Origin: an uncultured Bacteroidia bacterium
GTDB lineage: Bacteria > Bacteroidota > Bacteroidia > Bacteroidales > Prolixibacteraceae
Assembly (NCBI GenBank): GCA_903918045.1
Contig: CAIXCY010000152.1
Span: 1 to 45,898, forward strand
Reading direction: 5' to 3'
DNA length: 45,898 nucleotides
Position 1 is the first letter of the stretch; the number at the start of each line of letters is the position of its first letter. The notes beneath the pieces are model-generated. The model did not search any database. It was not told the origin of the DNA and saw nothing but the letters and a program-made list of their open reading frames with translations. A program made the position numbers and the translations under genes. Positions 1 to 6,896 of the stretch are shown here, in pieces.

Positions 1-1529
1 GCAAATGCTCCGCCCCAGTCACGGTTCTCTTCACCATAGGCCACAAGGGTTGGATCTTTATAGAACCGGTCAACTATCGCATCGAAAATTCCATCGCGCA
101 ACTGGTATTGTTTCATCTTTGAGAATGGCTTTCCATCCGCATCAAAGGCAAAACGCTCTTTTTTCGAAATTTGAATAACCCGTGGATTTTCTGCCATTGG
201 GTGATTCACCTCCGGAATGCGGTCTTCCATTTTGTCAACCGACTGATTGGAGAAAATCATCTCTCCAATCTGCTCTGGCCGTTGGCGGATATCCATCCTT
301 GGTGAAACCTCATCATTGATCGAGAGCTTCAGCATTTCAACCATGATTTGCTTAATGTCAGCCCAGACTGAATCAAGCTTCTCCTGATTGGTAACCTTTG
401 CATCAATAAGGCTTTTACCGAAAGAGGCAATGCTGTCCTGTGCCTGCCATGCTTCGATCTCCTCTTTTGAACGATAGGAGGAGGCATCTGACGGCGAGTG
501 ACCACTGTAACGATAGGTTAAAATTTCAAGAAGTATTGGTCCTTTTTTCTCTTCGATTAGCTGACGTTTGCGACGATAGGCATCGATAACAGCCAGCGGA
601 TTATAACCGTCGACACGTTCGGCATGCATCTGATCCGGATTTACTCCGGCTCCGATACGGGCAACTTTACCGTAACCCATCGTTTCGCCACAGGTCTGGC
701 CTCCCATGCCATATTGGTTGTTCATCACGTTGAAGATCACAGGCAATCCGCCTTTCATGTCGCCTTCCCAAAGTTCATTGAACTGATCCATGGAGGCAAA
801 GGAGAGTCCTTCCCACACCGGTCCGCAAGCCATTGAGGCATCACCAATATTGGCAACCACCAACCCCGGTTTACGGTTGATTTTCTTGTATAAAGCTGCA
901 CCTACCGAGATATCCCCACTACCACCAACGATGGCGTTGTTTGGATAAACTCCGAAAGGTGTAAAGAACGCATGCATACTTCCGCCAAGTCCTTTATTAA
1001 AGCCAGTTTCGCGGGCGAAAATTTCAGCCAGTGTTCCGTAAATCAGGAATCTGCGACCGAGTTCTTTGGTTGTTCCCTTAAAGTCTTTTTTAACGACACT
1101 CAGAACCGTTCCATTGAAGAACGACTCCATGATCGCCAAAAGATCAGCATCGCTGAGTTTCTGAATTGCACTCAATCCCTTGGCCAGAATTTCGCCGTGG
1201 CTTCGGTGTGAACCAAAAATAAAATCATCAACAGTCAGTGTATAGGCCATTCCTACCGCAGCAGCTTCCTGTCCCGCAGAGAGGTGGGCAGGACCGGGAT
1301 GATCGTAAGGAACTCCACTGTATTCACCTGTCGTTTTGATCAGGTTTAACATCGTTTCGAATTCACGGATCACTACCATATCGTGGTAGATGCGAAGGAA
1401 GTCGTCGTTTGAAAAATTAGCTTTCTCTTCGGCAACTGATTTTGCATATTGATTTACCGGAATTGGCTTGAAGGTAATTTCTCCGGCTTGTCTGGCCACA
1501 CTTGGGTCAATAAACTGAACTTTAGGCAT
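1..1529 (-). CDS. 2-oxoacid dehydrogenase E1 component, fused alpha/beta subunits (3' part outside window)
   Basis: Thiamine-diphosphate enzyme that decarboxylates a 2-oxoacid (branched-chain 2-oxoacid or pyruvate) and passes the acyl group to the E2 lipoyl arm, in the cytoplasm. The protein starts MPKVQFIDPS at the ATG at 1529 and stays open to the window edge, about 509 residues. The alpha part shows the dehydrogenase core, the thiamine-diphosphate motif beginning GDAS near residue 229 and the paired Asn at 270-271. From about residue 475 the sequence (YGEENRDWGGAFA near the edge) reads as the start of a beta subunit, so alpha and beta are fused, as is common in Bacteroidota. It is the last gene of an E2-E3-E1 operon, 43 bp after lpdA. 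Substrate cannot be settled from sequence; branched-chain 2-oxoacids are my first guess. Confidence 0.9.
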   Translation of the reverse strand, partial: MPKVQFIDPSVARQAGEITFKPIPVNQYAKSVAEEKANFSNDDFLRIYHDMVVIREFETMLNLIKTTGEYSGVPYDHPGPAHLSAGQEAAAVGMAYTLTVDDFIFGSHRSHGEILAKGLSAIQKLSDADLLAIMESFFNGTVLSVVKKDFKGTTKELGRRFLIYGTLAEIFARETGFNKGLGGSMHAFFTPFGVYPNNAIVGGSGDISVGAALYKKINRKPGLVVANIGDASMACGPVWEGLSFASMDQFNELWEGDMKGGLPVIFNVMNNQYGMGGQTCGETMGYGKVARIGAGVNPDQMHAERVDGYNPLAVIDAYRRKRQLIEEKKGPILLEILTYRYSGHSPSDASSYRSKEEIEAWQAQDSIASFGKSLIDAKVTNQEKLDSVWADIKQIMVEMLKLSINDEVSPRMDIRQRPEQIGEMIFSNQSVDKMEDRIPEVNHPMAENPRVIQISKKERFAFDADGKPFSKMKQYQLRDGIFDAIVDRFYKDPTLVAYGEENRDWGGAF

Positions 1530-1572
1530 AAGACTTTTTAATTGATGTTGAGAAGATTTTTGGTCCTCTTAT

Positions 1573-2937
1573 TTAAAATGAGAAAATTGTCTCTTTGAAA
1601 ATTTCTGAAATAGTTGGATGAGGGAAGATTACCTCCTCCATCTCTTTGATTGTCATCTCCATTTCGATTGCCATTGAGGCTCCGTAAATAATTTCGCCTG
1701 AAGGGTTTCCAAGAATATGAACTCCAAGAACTTCTCCGTATTTGGCACCGATTAATACCTTGCAAAGTCCGACGCCACCTTCATTTTCGGCAATAAAACG
1801 GCCTGCAAAAGCCAACGGCAATTTCGCAACCTTATACTCAATATTCTGAGCTTTTGCGCTCTCTTCGGTTAATCCAACGCCTGAGAACTCCGGATTTGTA
1901 TAGACCACTCCCGGAATAGCATTGTAACGCATCTGATCGTTGCGACCGGTAAGGTTGTTCACAACCACTTCGCCTTCGCGGCTTGCGGTGTGAGCCAACA
2001 ATGAAAATCCTGTTACGTCGCCTGCTGCGAAAACATTGGGCACATTGGTGCGCATCTTCTCGTCAACCTTGATTCCGCCGCGGTTAAGTTCAACACCGAT
2101 ATTTTCAAGACCGAAGCCCACAGTATTTGGTTTACGTCCCACGCTTACGAGGATTTTTTCTCCTTTAATTGAGGCGGTCTTTCCACCTTTTTCAAAGAAT
2201 ACTTCATTTCCTTTGACTTCGGTAACCTTGGCTGAAAGATTAAAGGTGATTCCTTTTTTGGTATATTCCTTACGTAACATTGCACTCATTTCGCTATCCA
2301 TTCCGGTGAGGATCTCATCGAGCATCTCAATGATTGTAACTTTGGTTCCGAGAGAGTTGTAGAAACTTGCAAACTCGAGGCCGATAACACCACCACCGAT
2401 AATGACCAGAGATTCAGGTTTTTCCTTGAGTTGAAGGATCTCACGGTTGGTGAGGATTAAATCTCCTGGTGCACCAAGACCAGGAATTGGTGGAAGAAAT
2501 GCCTCTGATCCTGTGCAGATCAGTAAATTAGTTGCTACGATTTCATTTCCGCCAACCGTAATTGCTATTCCGTCAGCAGAACGCCCTTTTATGTATGCTG
2601 AATCCTTGATCACCTCAACATGATTTTCTTTCATTTTCATCCCAACACCGCCAACGAGTTTTTTAACTACTTTTTGTTTGCGGTCCATCATTTTGGCAAA
2701 GTCGAAGGAGACCTCTTTGGCTTCTACACCATATTTTGAAGCTCCGACAGCATTGTCATAAAGTTTGGCGCTGTAAAGTAATGTTTTGGTCGGGATGCAA
2801 CCTTCGTTGAGGCAGACGCCACCCAGTTCACCTTTTTCAATTAAAACGACCTTAAGTCCTTTTTTGCCTGCTCTTTCAGCGGCTACATATCCCGCGGGTC
2901 CACCGCCAATTATGGCTAAATCGAATGTTGTACTCAT
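1573..2937 (-). CDS. lpdA: dihydrolipoyl dehydrogenase (E3)
   Basis: FAD flavoenzyme that reoxidises the dihydrolipoyl group of E2 with NAD+. It is 454 residues, normal for the family. An N-terminal FAD Rossmann motif (GGGPAG, residues 11-16) is followed by the redox-active disulfide in GGVCLNEGCIPTK (Cys42 and Cys47). A second nucleotide-binding motif, IIGGGVIGLEFAS, lies near residue 180, and the dimerisation domain carries the active-site HPT motif near residue 443. The ATG at 2937 lies 16 bp after the E2 stop codon, so the two genes are cotranscribed. Its place between E2 and E1 makes it the dedicated E3 of this complex, although E3 proteins are often shared between complexes. Confidence 0.96.
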   Translation of the reverse strand: MSTTFDLAIIGGGPAGYVAAERAGKKGLKVVLIEKGELGGVCLNEGCIPTKTLLYSAKLYDNAVGASKYGVEAKEVSFDFAKMMDRKQKVVKKLVGGVGMKMKENHVEVIKDSAYIKGRSADGIAITVGGNEIVATNLLICTGSEAFLPPIPGLGAPGDLILTNREILQLKEKPESLVIIGGGVIGLEFASFYNSLGTKVTIIEMLDEILTGMDSEMSAMLRKEYTKKGITFNLSAKVTEVKGNEVFFEKGGKTASIKGEKILVSVGRKPNTVGFGLENIGVELNRGGIKVDEKMRTNVPNVFAAGDVTGFSLLAHTASREGEVVVNNLTGRNDQMRYNAIPGVVYTNPEFSGVGLTEESAKAQNIEYKVAKLPLAFAGRFIAENEGGVGLCKVLIGAKYGEVLGVHILGNPSGEIIYGASMAIEMEMTIKEMEEVIFPHPTISEIFKETIFSF

Positions 2938-2953
2938 TTTGTCTATTTATTTA

Positions 2954-4279
2954 TTAAAGTTCAAATTCAAGGTTTTCAATTTCTGTGGCGATTTGTTTGA
3001 GGAAGCGGGTTGCCTCACCTCCGTCGAGTGCCTGGTGATCGTAGGTCAGGCTTAGTCCGATATAAGGGACAAATCCGTAAGCCCCATCACCCAAATCTTT
3101 AGGACGCGGAACGATGGTGTTAACGCCGAGGATTCCTACTTGTGGAAGGTTAATTACCGGTGTAAACATTTCAACACCGTAGTTTCCAAGATTCGAAACG
3201 GTAAAGGAGGCCGCTTCAGAGGAGAGCAGTTCCGGATTGATTGCACCCTTGCGGCACGAAGCTGCAATCTCACGCATCTGATTGGAGAGCCCCTGTATCG
3301 AAAGGTCGTCTGCATTGCGGATTGCCGGAACCATCAGCCCGCGGTCTGTATCAACTGCAATTCCAAGGTGTATTTTACTGAAATATTTCACACTGTCGCC
3401 AAGAAAATGGGCATTCGCCTGCGGAAATTTCCGTAGCGCCTTTACCACTGCAAAACAAACCATATCATTGAGGGTAATGTTCACAGGATAACCGTTATCA
3501 TTTGCTTTTTTAACTTTTCTGCGTAATTCGAGCATTCTGCGGGCATCCGCTCCAAGGTGGTGGGTTAATTGTGCTGAATTCTGCAACGATTGATGCATTG
3601 CCTTTGCAATCAACTTACGCATGTTCGATAATTTCTTAATTTCGAAATCGTTGGCATAAATTGGGTTCGGAGCTGTCAGGTCTTTTGCTTTAACTGAACC
3701 TCCCAGGCCGCTGCCTGTAGAGGCCGGTTGTAGTTGTTCCTCGCCGGCGATCATTTTTGCGAGTGGGGTCGTCTTAGGGTGGCTGTCGATAACTGCCTTC
3801 ACATCCTGCTCAATAATCCTTCCGCCTGGTCCGCTACCGGTTAGTCCGTCTAATTGAATCCCCTCCTTTTCAGCAAGATTTTTTGCCCTTGGGGAAATTG
3901 CCCCCGATCCCGAAGACTGACTGATTGGGGAAGTTCCTTTAGTTTCTATAGATCCACCAGGTTCTATAATTTCTATTGTTTCTTTTATTCCAATTATTTC
4001 TGCTTTTGCGCCACCTGGACGGAAGGCATCCGTCGGCTCTCCCGGAATACCAATCACACAGACATTGGTCAGTACAGGAACTTCATCGCCGGTTTCGTAA
4101 AAAAGGTCCAAAAGTGTTCCGTCAACGGCCGCCTCTTCTTCAAAGGAAGCTTTATCGGTTTCATAGGCAAAAAGGATCTCCCCTTTCTTAACCGGGTCCC
4201 CCTTTTTCTTATTCCATTCGGTAATTATACAACTTTCAACAGATTGCCCCTGTTTAGGCATTATAACAACAAAAGCCAT
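2954..4279 (-). CDS. dihydrolipoamide acyltransferase (E2 component)
   Basis: Core acyltransferase of the 2-oxoacid dehydrogenase complex. The first 80 residues form a lipoyl domain with lipoyl-lysine Lys43 in ETDKA. A Gly/Ser/Thr-rich linker leads to a peripheral-subunit-binding domain (about 128-165, ISPRAKNLAEKEG ... GPGGRIIEQDV). The C-terminal catalytic domain carries the HxxxDG motif (DHQALDGG, His415 and Asp419). I place the start at the ATG at 4279 (MAFVVIMPKQGQS, 441 residues). A TTG seven codons upstream lies inside a -7 box (TATCTTTG, 4305-4298), so it cannot be the start of a transcript made from that promoter. First gene of the operon, divergent from gntR. Only one lipoyl domain is present, which fits branched-chain or Bacteroidota-type complexes. 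Confidence 0.94.
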   Translation of the reverse strand: MAFVVIMPKQGQSVESCIITEWNKKKGDPVKKGEILFAYETDKASFEEEAAVDGTLLDLFYETGDEVPVLTNVCVIGIPGEPTDAFRPGGAKAEIIGIKETIEIIEPGGSIETKGTSPISQSSGSGAISPRAKNLAEKEGIQLDGLTGSGPGGRIIEQDVKAVIDSHPKTTPLAKMIAGEEQLQPASTGSGLGGSVKAKDLTAPNPIYANDFEIKKLSNMRKLIAKAMHQSLQNSAQLTHHLGADARRMLELRRKVKKANDNGYPVNITLNDMVCFAVVKALRKFPQANAHFLGDSVKYFSKIHLGIAVDTDRGLMVPAIRNADDLSIQGLSNQMREIAASCRKGAINPELLSSEAASFTVSNLGNYGVEMFTPVINLPQVGILGVNTIVPRPKDLGDGAYGFVPYIGLSLTYDHQALDGGEATRFLKQIATEIENLEFEL

Positions 4280-4297
4280 AGTTTGAGATATTTTTTG

Positions 4298-4324
4298 CAA
4301 AGATATTTGATTCGACTTGTATTT
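4298..4324 (-). promoter_or_regulatory. sigma-A promoter of the dehydrogenase operon
   Basis: On the minus strand a perfect Bacteroidota -7 box, TATCTTTG, occupies 4305-4298. A CTTG serving as the -33 element lies 20 bp upstream, inside the palindromic operator at 4315-4330. Transcription would begin about 10-15 bp before the ATG at 4279. Overlap of operator and -33 box predicts direct repression. Confidence 0.65.
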
Positions 4325-4330
4325 ACAAGT
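4315..4330. promoter_or_regulatory. Probable GntR/HutC-type operator, site 1
   Basis: ACTTGTATTTACAAGT is an inverted repeat with 7-bp arms and a 2-bp centre. Length and layout match operators of HutC/DasR-type GntR regulators (16 bp, GT...AC core). The site covers the -33 region of the dehydrogenase promoter. The core TGTATTTACAA recurs with one change at site 2 (TGTAATTACAA). Confidence 0.65.
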
Positions 4331-4417
4331 AATTTATGTTTTTATTTCTTTTAAAAATTTAAATTCGTTTAAAATTAAGATAATCAATAGGATAATATTG
4401 AATTCAAATTTTAAACC

Positions 4418-4427
4418 TGTAATTACA
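4418..4427. promoter_or_regulatory. Probable GntR/HutC-type operator, site 2
   Basis: TGTAATTACA is a perfect 10-bp palindrome. It lies 4 bp upstream of the TTTG (4432-4435) that would be the -33 element of the gntR promoter. It differs from the core of site 1 at one base, which suggests the regulator binds both and also controls its own gene. Confidence 0.5.
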
Positions 4428-4431
4428 ACTA

Positions 4432-4461
4432 TTTGTTTTAAAGAAAAATATACTATTTTTG
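4432..4461 (+). promoter_or_regulatory. sigma-A promoter of the gntR gene
   Basis: TTTG (4432-4435) and TATTTTTG (4454-4461) are separated by 18 bp and match the Bacteroidota -33/-7 pattern. The predicted leader before the ATG at 4494 is about 25 nt. Confidence 0.6.
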
Positions 4462-4493
4462 TGGTTCTTTAATTTCAAATCATTTAGGTAAAA

Positions 4494-5210
4494 ATGCATC
4501 AGGAGACTTCAATTCCGCAACATCGAAAAGTGTATGAGATCTTACGGTCGCATATCACTGATGGTGTTTTTGGTGAAGGGGATTTGCTGCCGTCAGAAAA
4601 TGAGCTCTGTACGGTTCATAAGGTGACACGGCCAACGATTCGGAAAGCGCTTGACCGGCTGGTGAACGAGGGTTATATTGTAAGGCACCAGGGGAAGGGG
4701 AGTATCGTGAAAGGTATTCCCAAAGGGGTAGGTATTCTCTCGATGACCGGCACCACCTCTGCAATTGGGGAGGATAATCTCACAACACACATTATAATAA
4801 AACCGGAGGTGCGTAACTGGAGTGAAGCATTTACGTTTCCGTTAAGCCGGCTGGAGCTTGAATCGGGATGCATTTATATGGAACGGCTCAGACTGGTTAA
4901 TGGGAAACCTGTATTTTATGATATTACAATGATTCCGAACATCAACCTTCCACGTTTTACATCCCGTAATTTTGAAAATAAGTCGTTGTTTGATATGCTG
5001 CGCAAGTATTATCATATTGAAGTAAGGGGAGGGGAGCAGAAATTATTGGCTATCGTGGCTGATGAGCGTCTCAAGGGTTTTTTCAAGGTTGGGGCTGGGC
5101 ACCCGGTACTTCAGCTAAACCGCAAAATCGAAACCAACCGTTCCGGATTTTATATTTACAGTCAGGTGTTCTGCAATACAGACGAATATGCCTTGTATGG
5201 ATCATTTTAA
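4494..5210 (+). CDS. GntR-family regulator, HutC/UTRA subfamily
   Basis: DNA-binding regulator of 238 residues. Residues 1-75 form the winged helix typical of GntR proteins (GDLLPSENELCTVHKVTRPT, then LVNEGYIVRHQGKGSIV). The rest, about 90-235, fits the UTRA ligand-binding fold of HutC-type members (YMERLRLVNGKPVFYDITMI, HPVLQLNRKIETNRSGFYIY). It is divergent from the E2-E3-E1 operon, and two palindromes of the HutC type lie between the genes. I infer that it represses the dehydrogenase operon and itself, and that a substrate or an acyl-CoA-linked metabolite is the inducer; the ligand cannot be read from the sequence. The ATG at 4494 is the only sensible start because the promoter lies just before it. 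Confidence 0.93.
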   Translation: MHQETSIPQHRKVYEILRSHITDGVFGEGDLLPSENELCTVHKVTRPTIRKALDRLVNEGYIVRHQGKGSIVKGIPKGVGILSMTGTTSAIGEDNLTTHIIIKPEVRNWSEAFTFPLSRLELESGCIYMERLRLVNGKPVFYDITMIPNINLPRFTSRNFENKSLFDMLRKYYHIEVRGGEQKLLAIVADERLKGFFKVGAGHPVLQLNRKIETNRSGFYIYSQVFCNTDEYALYGSF

Positions 5211-5222
5211 AAGGCATCAAAA

Positions 5223-5241
5223 AACCCGGCAATACCGGGTT
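5223..5241. terminator. Hairpin terminator after gntR
   Basis: AACCCGG (5223-5229) pairs with CCGGGTT (5235-5241) across a 5-nt loop, 13 bp after the gntR stop. A-rich sequence on the left and T/A-rich sequence on the right would let it act in both directions between the convergent genes. Confidence 0.65.
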
Positions 5242-5307
5242 ATATCATCAGAAATCTACTGGGCCTTTAACTTCTTCGTTAAACCAATTTCAGCGAAGTT
5301 TTAAAAA

Positions 5308-5811
5308 TTAATTGTTTGCCAGTTCATTGCCTGTGTGGCTAAGCTCTTCTGTTCCATTCCAGAAAGCGCTTTCAGTTATCCACGATTTGATTTGCACTGC
5401 AAGTTCATGATCGTTATTCTCTGATTCGGATCCCCAATAATTAGAATTACCGATCCATGATTTCATCCTCGATGAAAGATCCTCTTGAACATTGACCGTT
5501 TCATTACTCCATGTAGTATTGTCACTGATCCATGCTTCAATCTCCGTTGAAAGTTCCTTGTTGTCAGTTTCCCGGGGGAGAGTAAAATCCGATGCCAAAG
5601 TAGTTTCAACCTGAATATTGTCAGATTCACTCCATGTAGTATTGTCACTGATCCACGATTTTAGCTGGACTGTCAGCTCAGTGGTATTGATTTGAGTCGC
5701 TTCCTTACCTAAACTTGCCCCTTTGGAAACTCCCGAGAGCGAAACCAGAATAATTAAGGATGCTGCGATTGTTCTGATCACTTTTGCTGTTTTATAAGTT
5801 ATTGTTTTCAT
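5308..5811 (-). CDS. Unrecognised exported protein with four 17-residue repeats (paralogue of 6050-6631)
   Basis: I do not recognise the family. The protein has 167 residues. A short basic N-terminus (MKTITYKTAKVIR) precedes a hydrophobic stretch (about 14-28) that reads as a signal peptide or anchor. Four 17-residue repeats follow at 45-61, 86-102, 111-127 and 136-152, for example ELTVQLKSWISDNTTWS and ELAVQIKSWITESAFWN. The pattern is acidic-[LI]-x3-[LIM]-x2-W-I-x4-[TYF]-W, joined by Ser/Asn/Glu-rich linkers. The first two repeats share an identical 27-nt DNA stretch (5629-5655 and 5506-5532), so that duplication is recent or conserved by conversion. The next gene upstream is a diverged paralogue with the same N-terminus and the same upstream control element. 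The repeat may be an amphipathic helix, but that is inference. Confidence 0.85.
   Translation of the reverse strand: MKTITYKTAKVIRTIAASLIILVSLSGVSKGASLGKEATQINTTELTVQLKSWISDNTTWSESDNIQVETTLASDFTLPRETDNKELSTEIEAWISDNTTWSNETVNVQEDLSSRMKSWIGNSNYWGSESENNDHELAVQIKSWITESAFWNGTEELSHTGNELANN
5506..5655. repeat. 27-nt direct DNA repeat inside the 17-residue-repeat gene
   Basis: The 27 nt at 5506-5532 are identical to those at 5629-5655. They encode the shared second half of protein repeats 1 and 2 (WISDNTTWS). Repeats 3 and 4 do not share this DNA identity. Confidence 0.9.
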
Positions 5812-5861
5812 CTTGTTTGAATTTTAACAGTTAAACTTGTTTTCTGATTTGATTTCTAGAA

Positions 5862-5877
5862 TACACTAATCGTGCCA
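5862..5877 (-). promoter_or_regulatory. sigma-54-like -24/-12 element before the 5308-5811 gene
   Basis: On the minus strand TGGCAC-N5-GTGTA has the -24 half of the sigma-54 consensus (GG at 5876/5875) and a G where the -12 GC dinucleotide begins (5864). The second base of the invariant GC is T, so the match is imperfect. It lies about 60 bp before the ATG at 5811. The companion gene has a similar element at the same distance from its upstream site. Confidence 0.4.
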
Positions 5878-5942
5878 ATAAATATAAATAATAGATAATC
5901 AGATCTATATACTAATTAATCAAAAATAAAACCGACGGAATA

Positions 5943-5981
5943 TGTCCGCTTTCCATTGTATTAGTTGTCCGAAAATGGACA
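5943..5981 (-). promoter_or_regulatory. Conserved upstream element A (TGTCC-N6-GGACA plus a third half-site)
   Basis: TGTCCGAAAATGGACA (5966-5981) is an inverted repeat with 5-bp arms. A further TGTCCG lies at 5943-5948, exactly 23 bp away. The same arrangement, with the same 16-bp core and the same 23-bp offset, occurs before the paralogous gene. The centre of the inverted repeat is about 98 bp upstream of the GG of the -24-like element. This looks like an activator-binding site. Confidence 0.6.
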
Positions 5982-5987
5982 GTTATC

Positions 5988-6023
5988 AAAAAGAAGGCCC
6001 GGTTGTTTCCGGGCCTTCTTTTT
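5988..6023. terminator. Strong hairpin terminator after the 6050-6631 gene
   Basis: Perfect 15-bp arms (5988-6002 and 6009-6023) enclose a 6-nt loop. The GC-rich stem is flanked by A and T runs, so it works in both directions. It ends the minus-strand gene at 6050-6631 and insulates it from the control element of the next gene. Confidence 0.88.
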
Positions 6024-6049
6024 GATTCTAAGGGATCTATTTGAATGAC

Positions 6050-6631
6050 CTAATTCTTTTCGCCGCTCCAGAAGTTTCCACTGGCCAGGGATAATTTCAA
6101 CTGAGTGGCAAGTTCAGGTTGATTTGAAGCCGGAACCTCTGCATCTGTTTTATCGCTAAAATACTTTCCGTTCCTGAGGCTGGAGGTGATTAACCTGGTC
6201 ACTTCTGAAGTAGCATCTGACTGATTCTCGTAATCGATTTCGTCCTTAAAATAGGTTCCGTTCCTCAGGTTATTGGTCATTTGGAGAACCAGTTCCTTTT
6301 CGTTTGCTGCCTCCTCGTCATTCCAGTATGAATTAGTGGTCATCCATGTTTTCATTTTGACAGCAATTTCATTCCCGGATACAACCTTTGAATCGGTAGG
6401 AGTCTCAAAGGCCTTTGCGGGTTCTTCAATTAATTTTGCATCTGCAACAGGAAATGCAGCGAAATTATTGGTTGGCATCTCAATACGTGCAGCTCTGAGC
6501 GCCTCGGTGCTCTTTAAATCGTTTAACTGGAGTTCCTTGACCTTAAAGGTTGTGAAGATAACTGTAGCAAAGACTAAGATCATAATTCCATTCCTGATCT
6601 CTTTTTCTGTATTGTAGGATAATGTTTTCAT
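6050..6631 (-). CDS. Unrecognised membrane-targeted protein with four 17-residue repeats (paralogue of 5308-5811)
   Basis: Family not recognised. It has 193 residues and starts MKTLSYNTEKEIR, matching the N-terminus of its neighbour (MKTITYKTAKVIR). One hydrophobic segment (about 14-28) has no clear cleavage site, so a signal anchor is likely. After a linker, four 17-residue repeats lie at 88-104, 113-129, 143-159 and 173-189, for example EIAVKMKTWMTTNSYWN and ELATQLKLSLASGNFWS. They follow the pattern of the neighbour: acidic-[LIV], a hydrophobic residue at position 6, and an aromatic pair near the end. Repeats 2 and 3 carry LRNG[TK]YF in place of the W-I...W form. The two proteins differ strongly outside the repeats, so the duplication is old, while the upstream control element has stayed nearly identical. 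Confidence 0.85.
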   Translation of the reverse strand: MKTLSYNTEKEIRNGIMILVFATVIFTTFKVKELQLNDLKSTEALRAARIEMPTNNFAAFPVADAKLIEEPAKAFETPTDSKVVSGNEIAVKMKTWMTTNSYWNDEEAANEKELVLQMTNNLRNGTYFKDEIDYENQSDATSEVTRLITSSLRNGKYFSDKTDAEVPASNQPELATQLKLSLASGNFWSGEKN

Positions 6632-6677
6632 GGCGTTGAATTTTTAATTGTTGTTCTGATGTGTTCGCATTAGCTCT

Positions 6678-6693
6678 ATCAGTTATTATGCCA
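6678..6693 (-). promoter_or_regulatory. sigma-54-like -24/-12 element before the 6050-6631 gene
   Basis: On the minus strand TGGCAT-N5-CTGAT has GG at 6692/6691 and a G at 6680, where the -12 GC should begin. As in the paralogue, the following C is missing. Spacing to the ATG (about 60 bp) and to the upstream inverted repeat (about 98 bp) matches the paralogue. Confidence 0.38.
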
Positions 6694-6758
6694 AAGCAGA
6701 TAATCAATTGAAGTACATTGAAATAGGAAATAAATAAAAAGATAGAACAAGGAATTAA

Positions 6759-6797
6759 TGTCCGTTTTTTGTAGGTAAATATGTCCGAAAATGGACA
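6759..6797 (-). promoter_or_regulatory. Conserved upstream element B (TGTCC-N6-GGACA plus a third half-site)
   Basis: TGTCCGAAAATGGACA at 6782-6797 is identical to the core of element A, and a third half-site TGTCCG lies at 6759-6764, again 23 bp away. The element is 128-166 bp before the ATG at 6631. It also lies about 70 bp upstream of the mutS2 promoter, so an effect on mutS2 is possible but not suggested by the layout. Confidence 0.6.
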
Positions 6798-6867
6798 AAC
6801 AGGGTGAAATTTGCTTCATTGCAAATCGAATCCTCAGGCTCCCGATTTACATCCCGAAATTCTTGGC

Positions 6868-6875
6868 TATTTTTG
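6868..6875 (+). promoter_or_regulatory. -7 box of the mutS2 promoter
   Basis: TATTTTTG matches TAnnTTTG and lies 21 bp before the ATG at 6897. It would be inside the coding region if an upstream in-frame start were used, so it decides the start. I see no good -33 element. Confidence 0.55.
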
Positions 6876-6896
6876 CACAATAATTTAAAAGCATCT

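Noticed and set aside
2036-2362. Open frame of 108 codons on the plus strand inside lpdA
   Set aside because: It is antisense to a well-conserved gene and shows no recognisable domain, so I treat it as a shadow frame.
3854-4354. 166-codon plus-strand frame across the E2 gene and its promoter
   Set aside because: It is antisense to the lipoyl domain, is compositionally odd (Phe-rich), and runs through the operator region.
5890-5903. ATAGATAATCAGA shared with about 12385, and AGATAATCA at 6698-6706
   Set aside because: Orientation and distance to genes differ among the copies, and the words are AT-rich enough to occur by chance.
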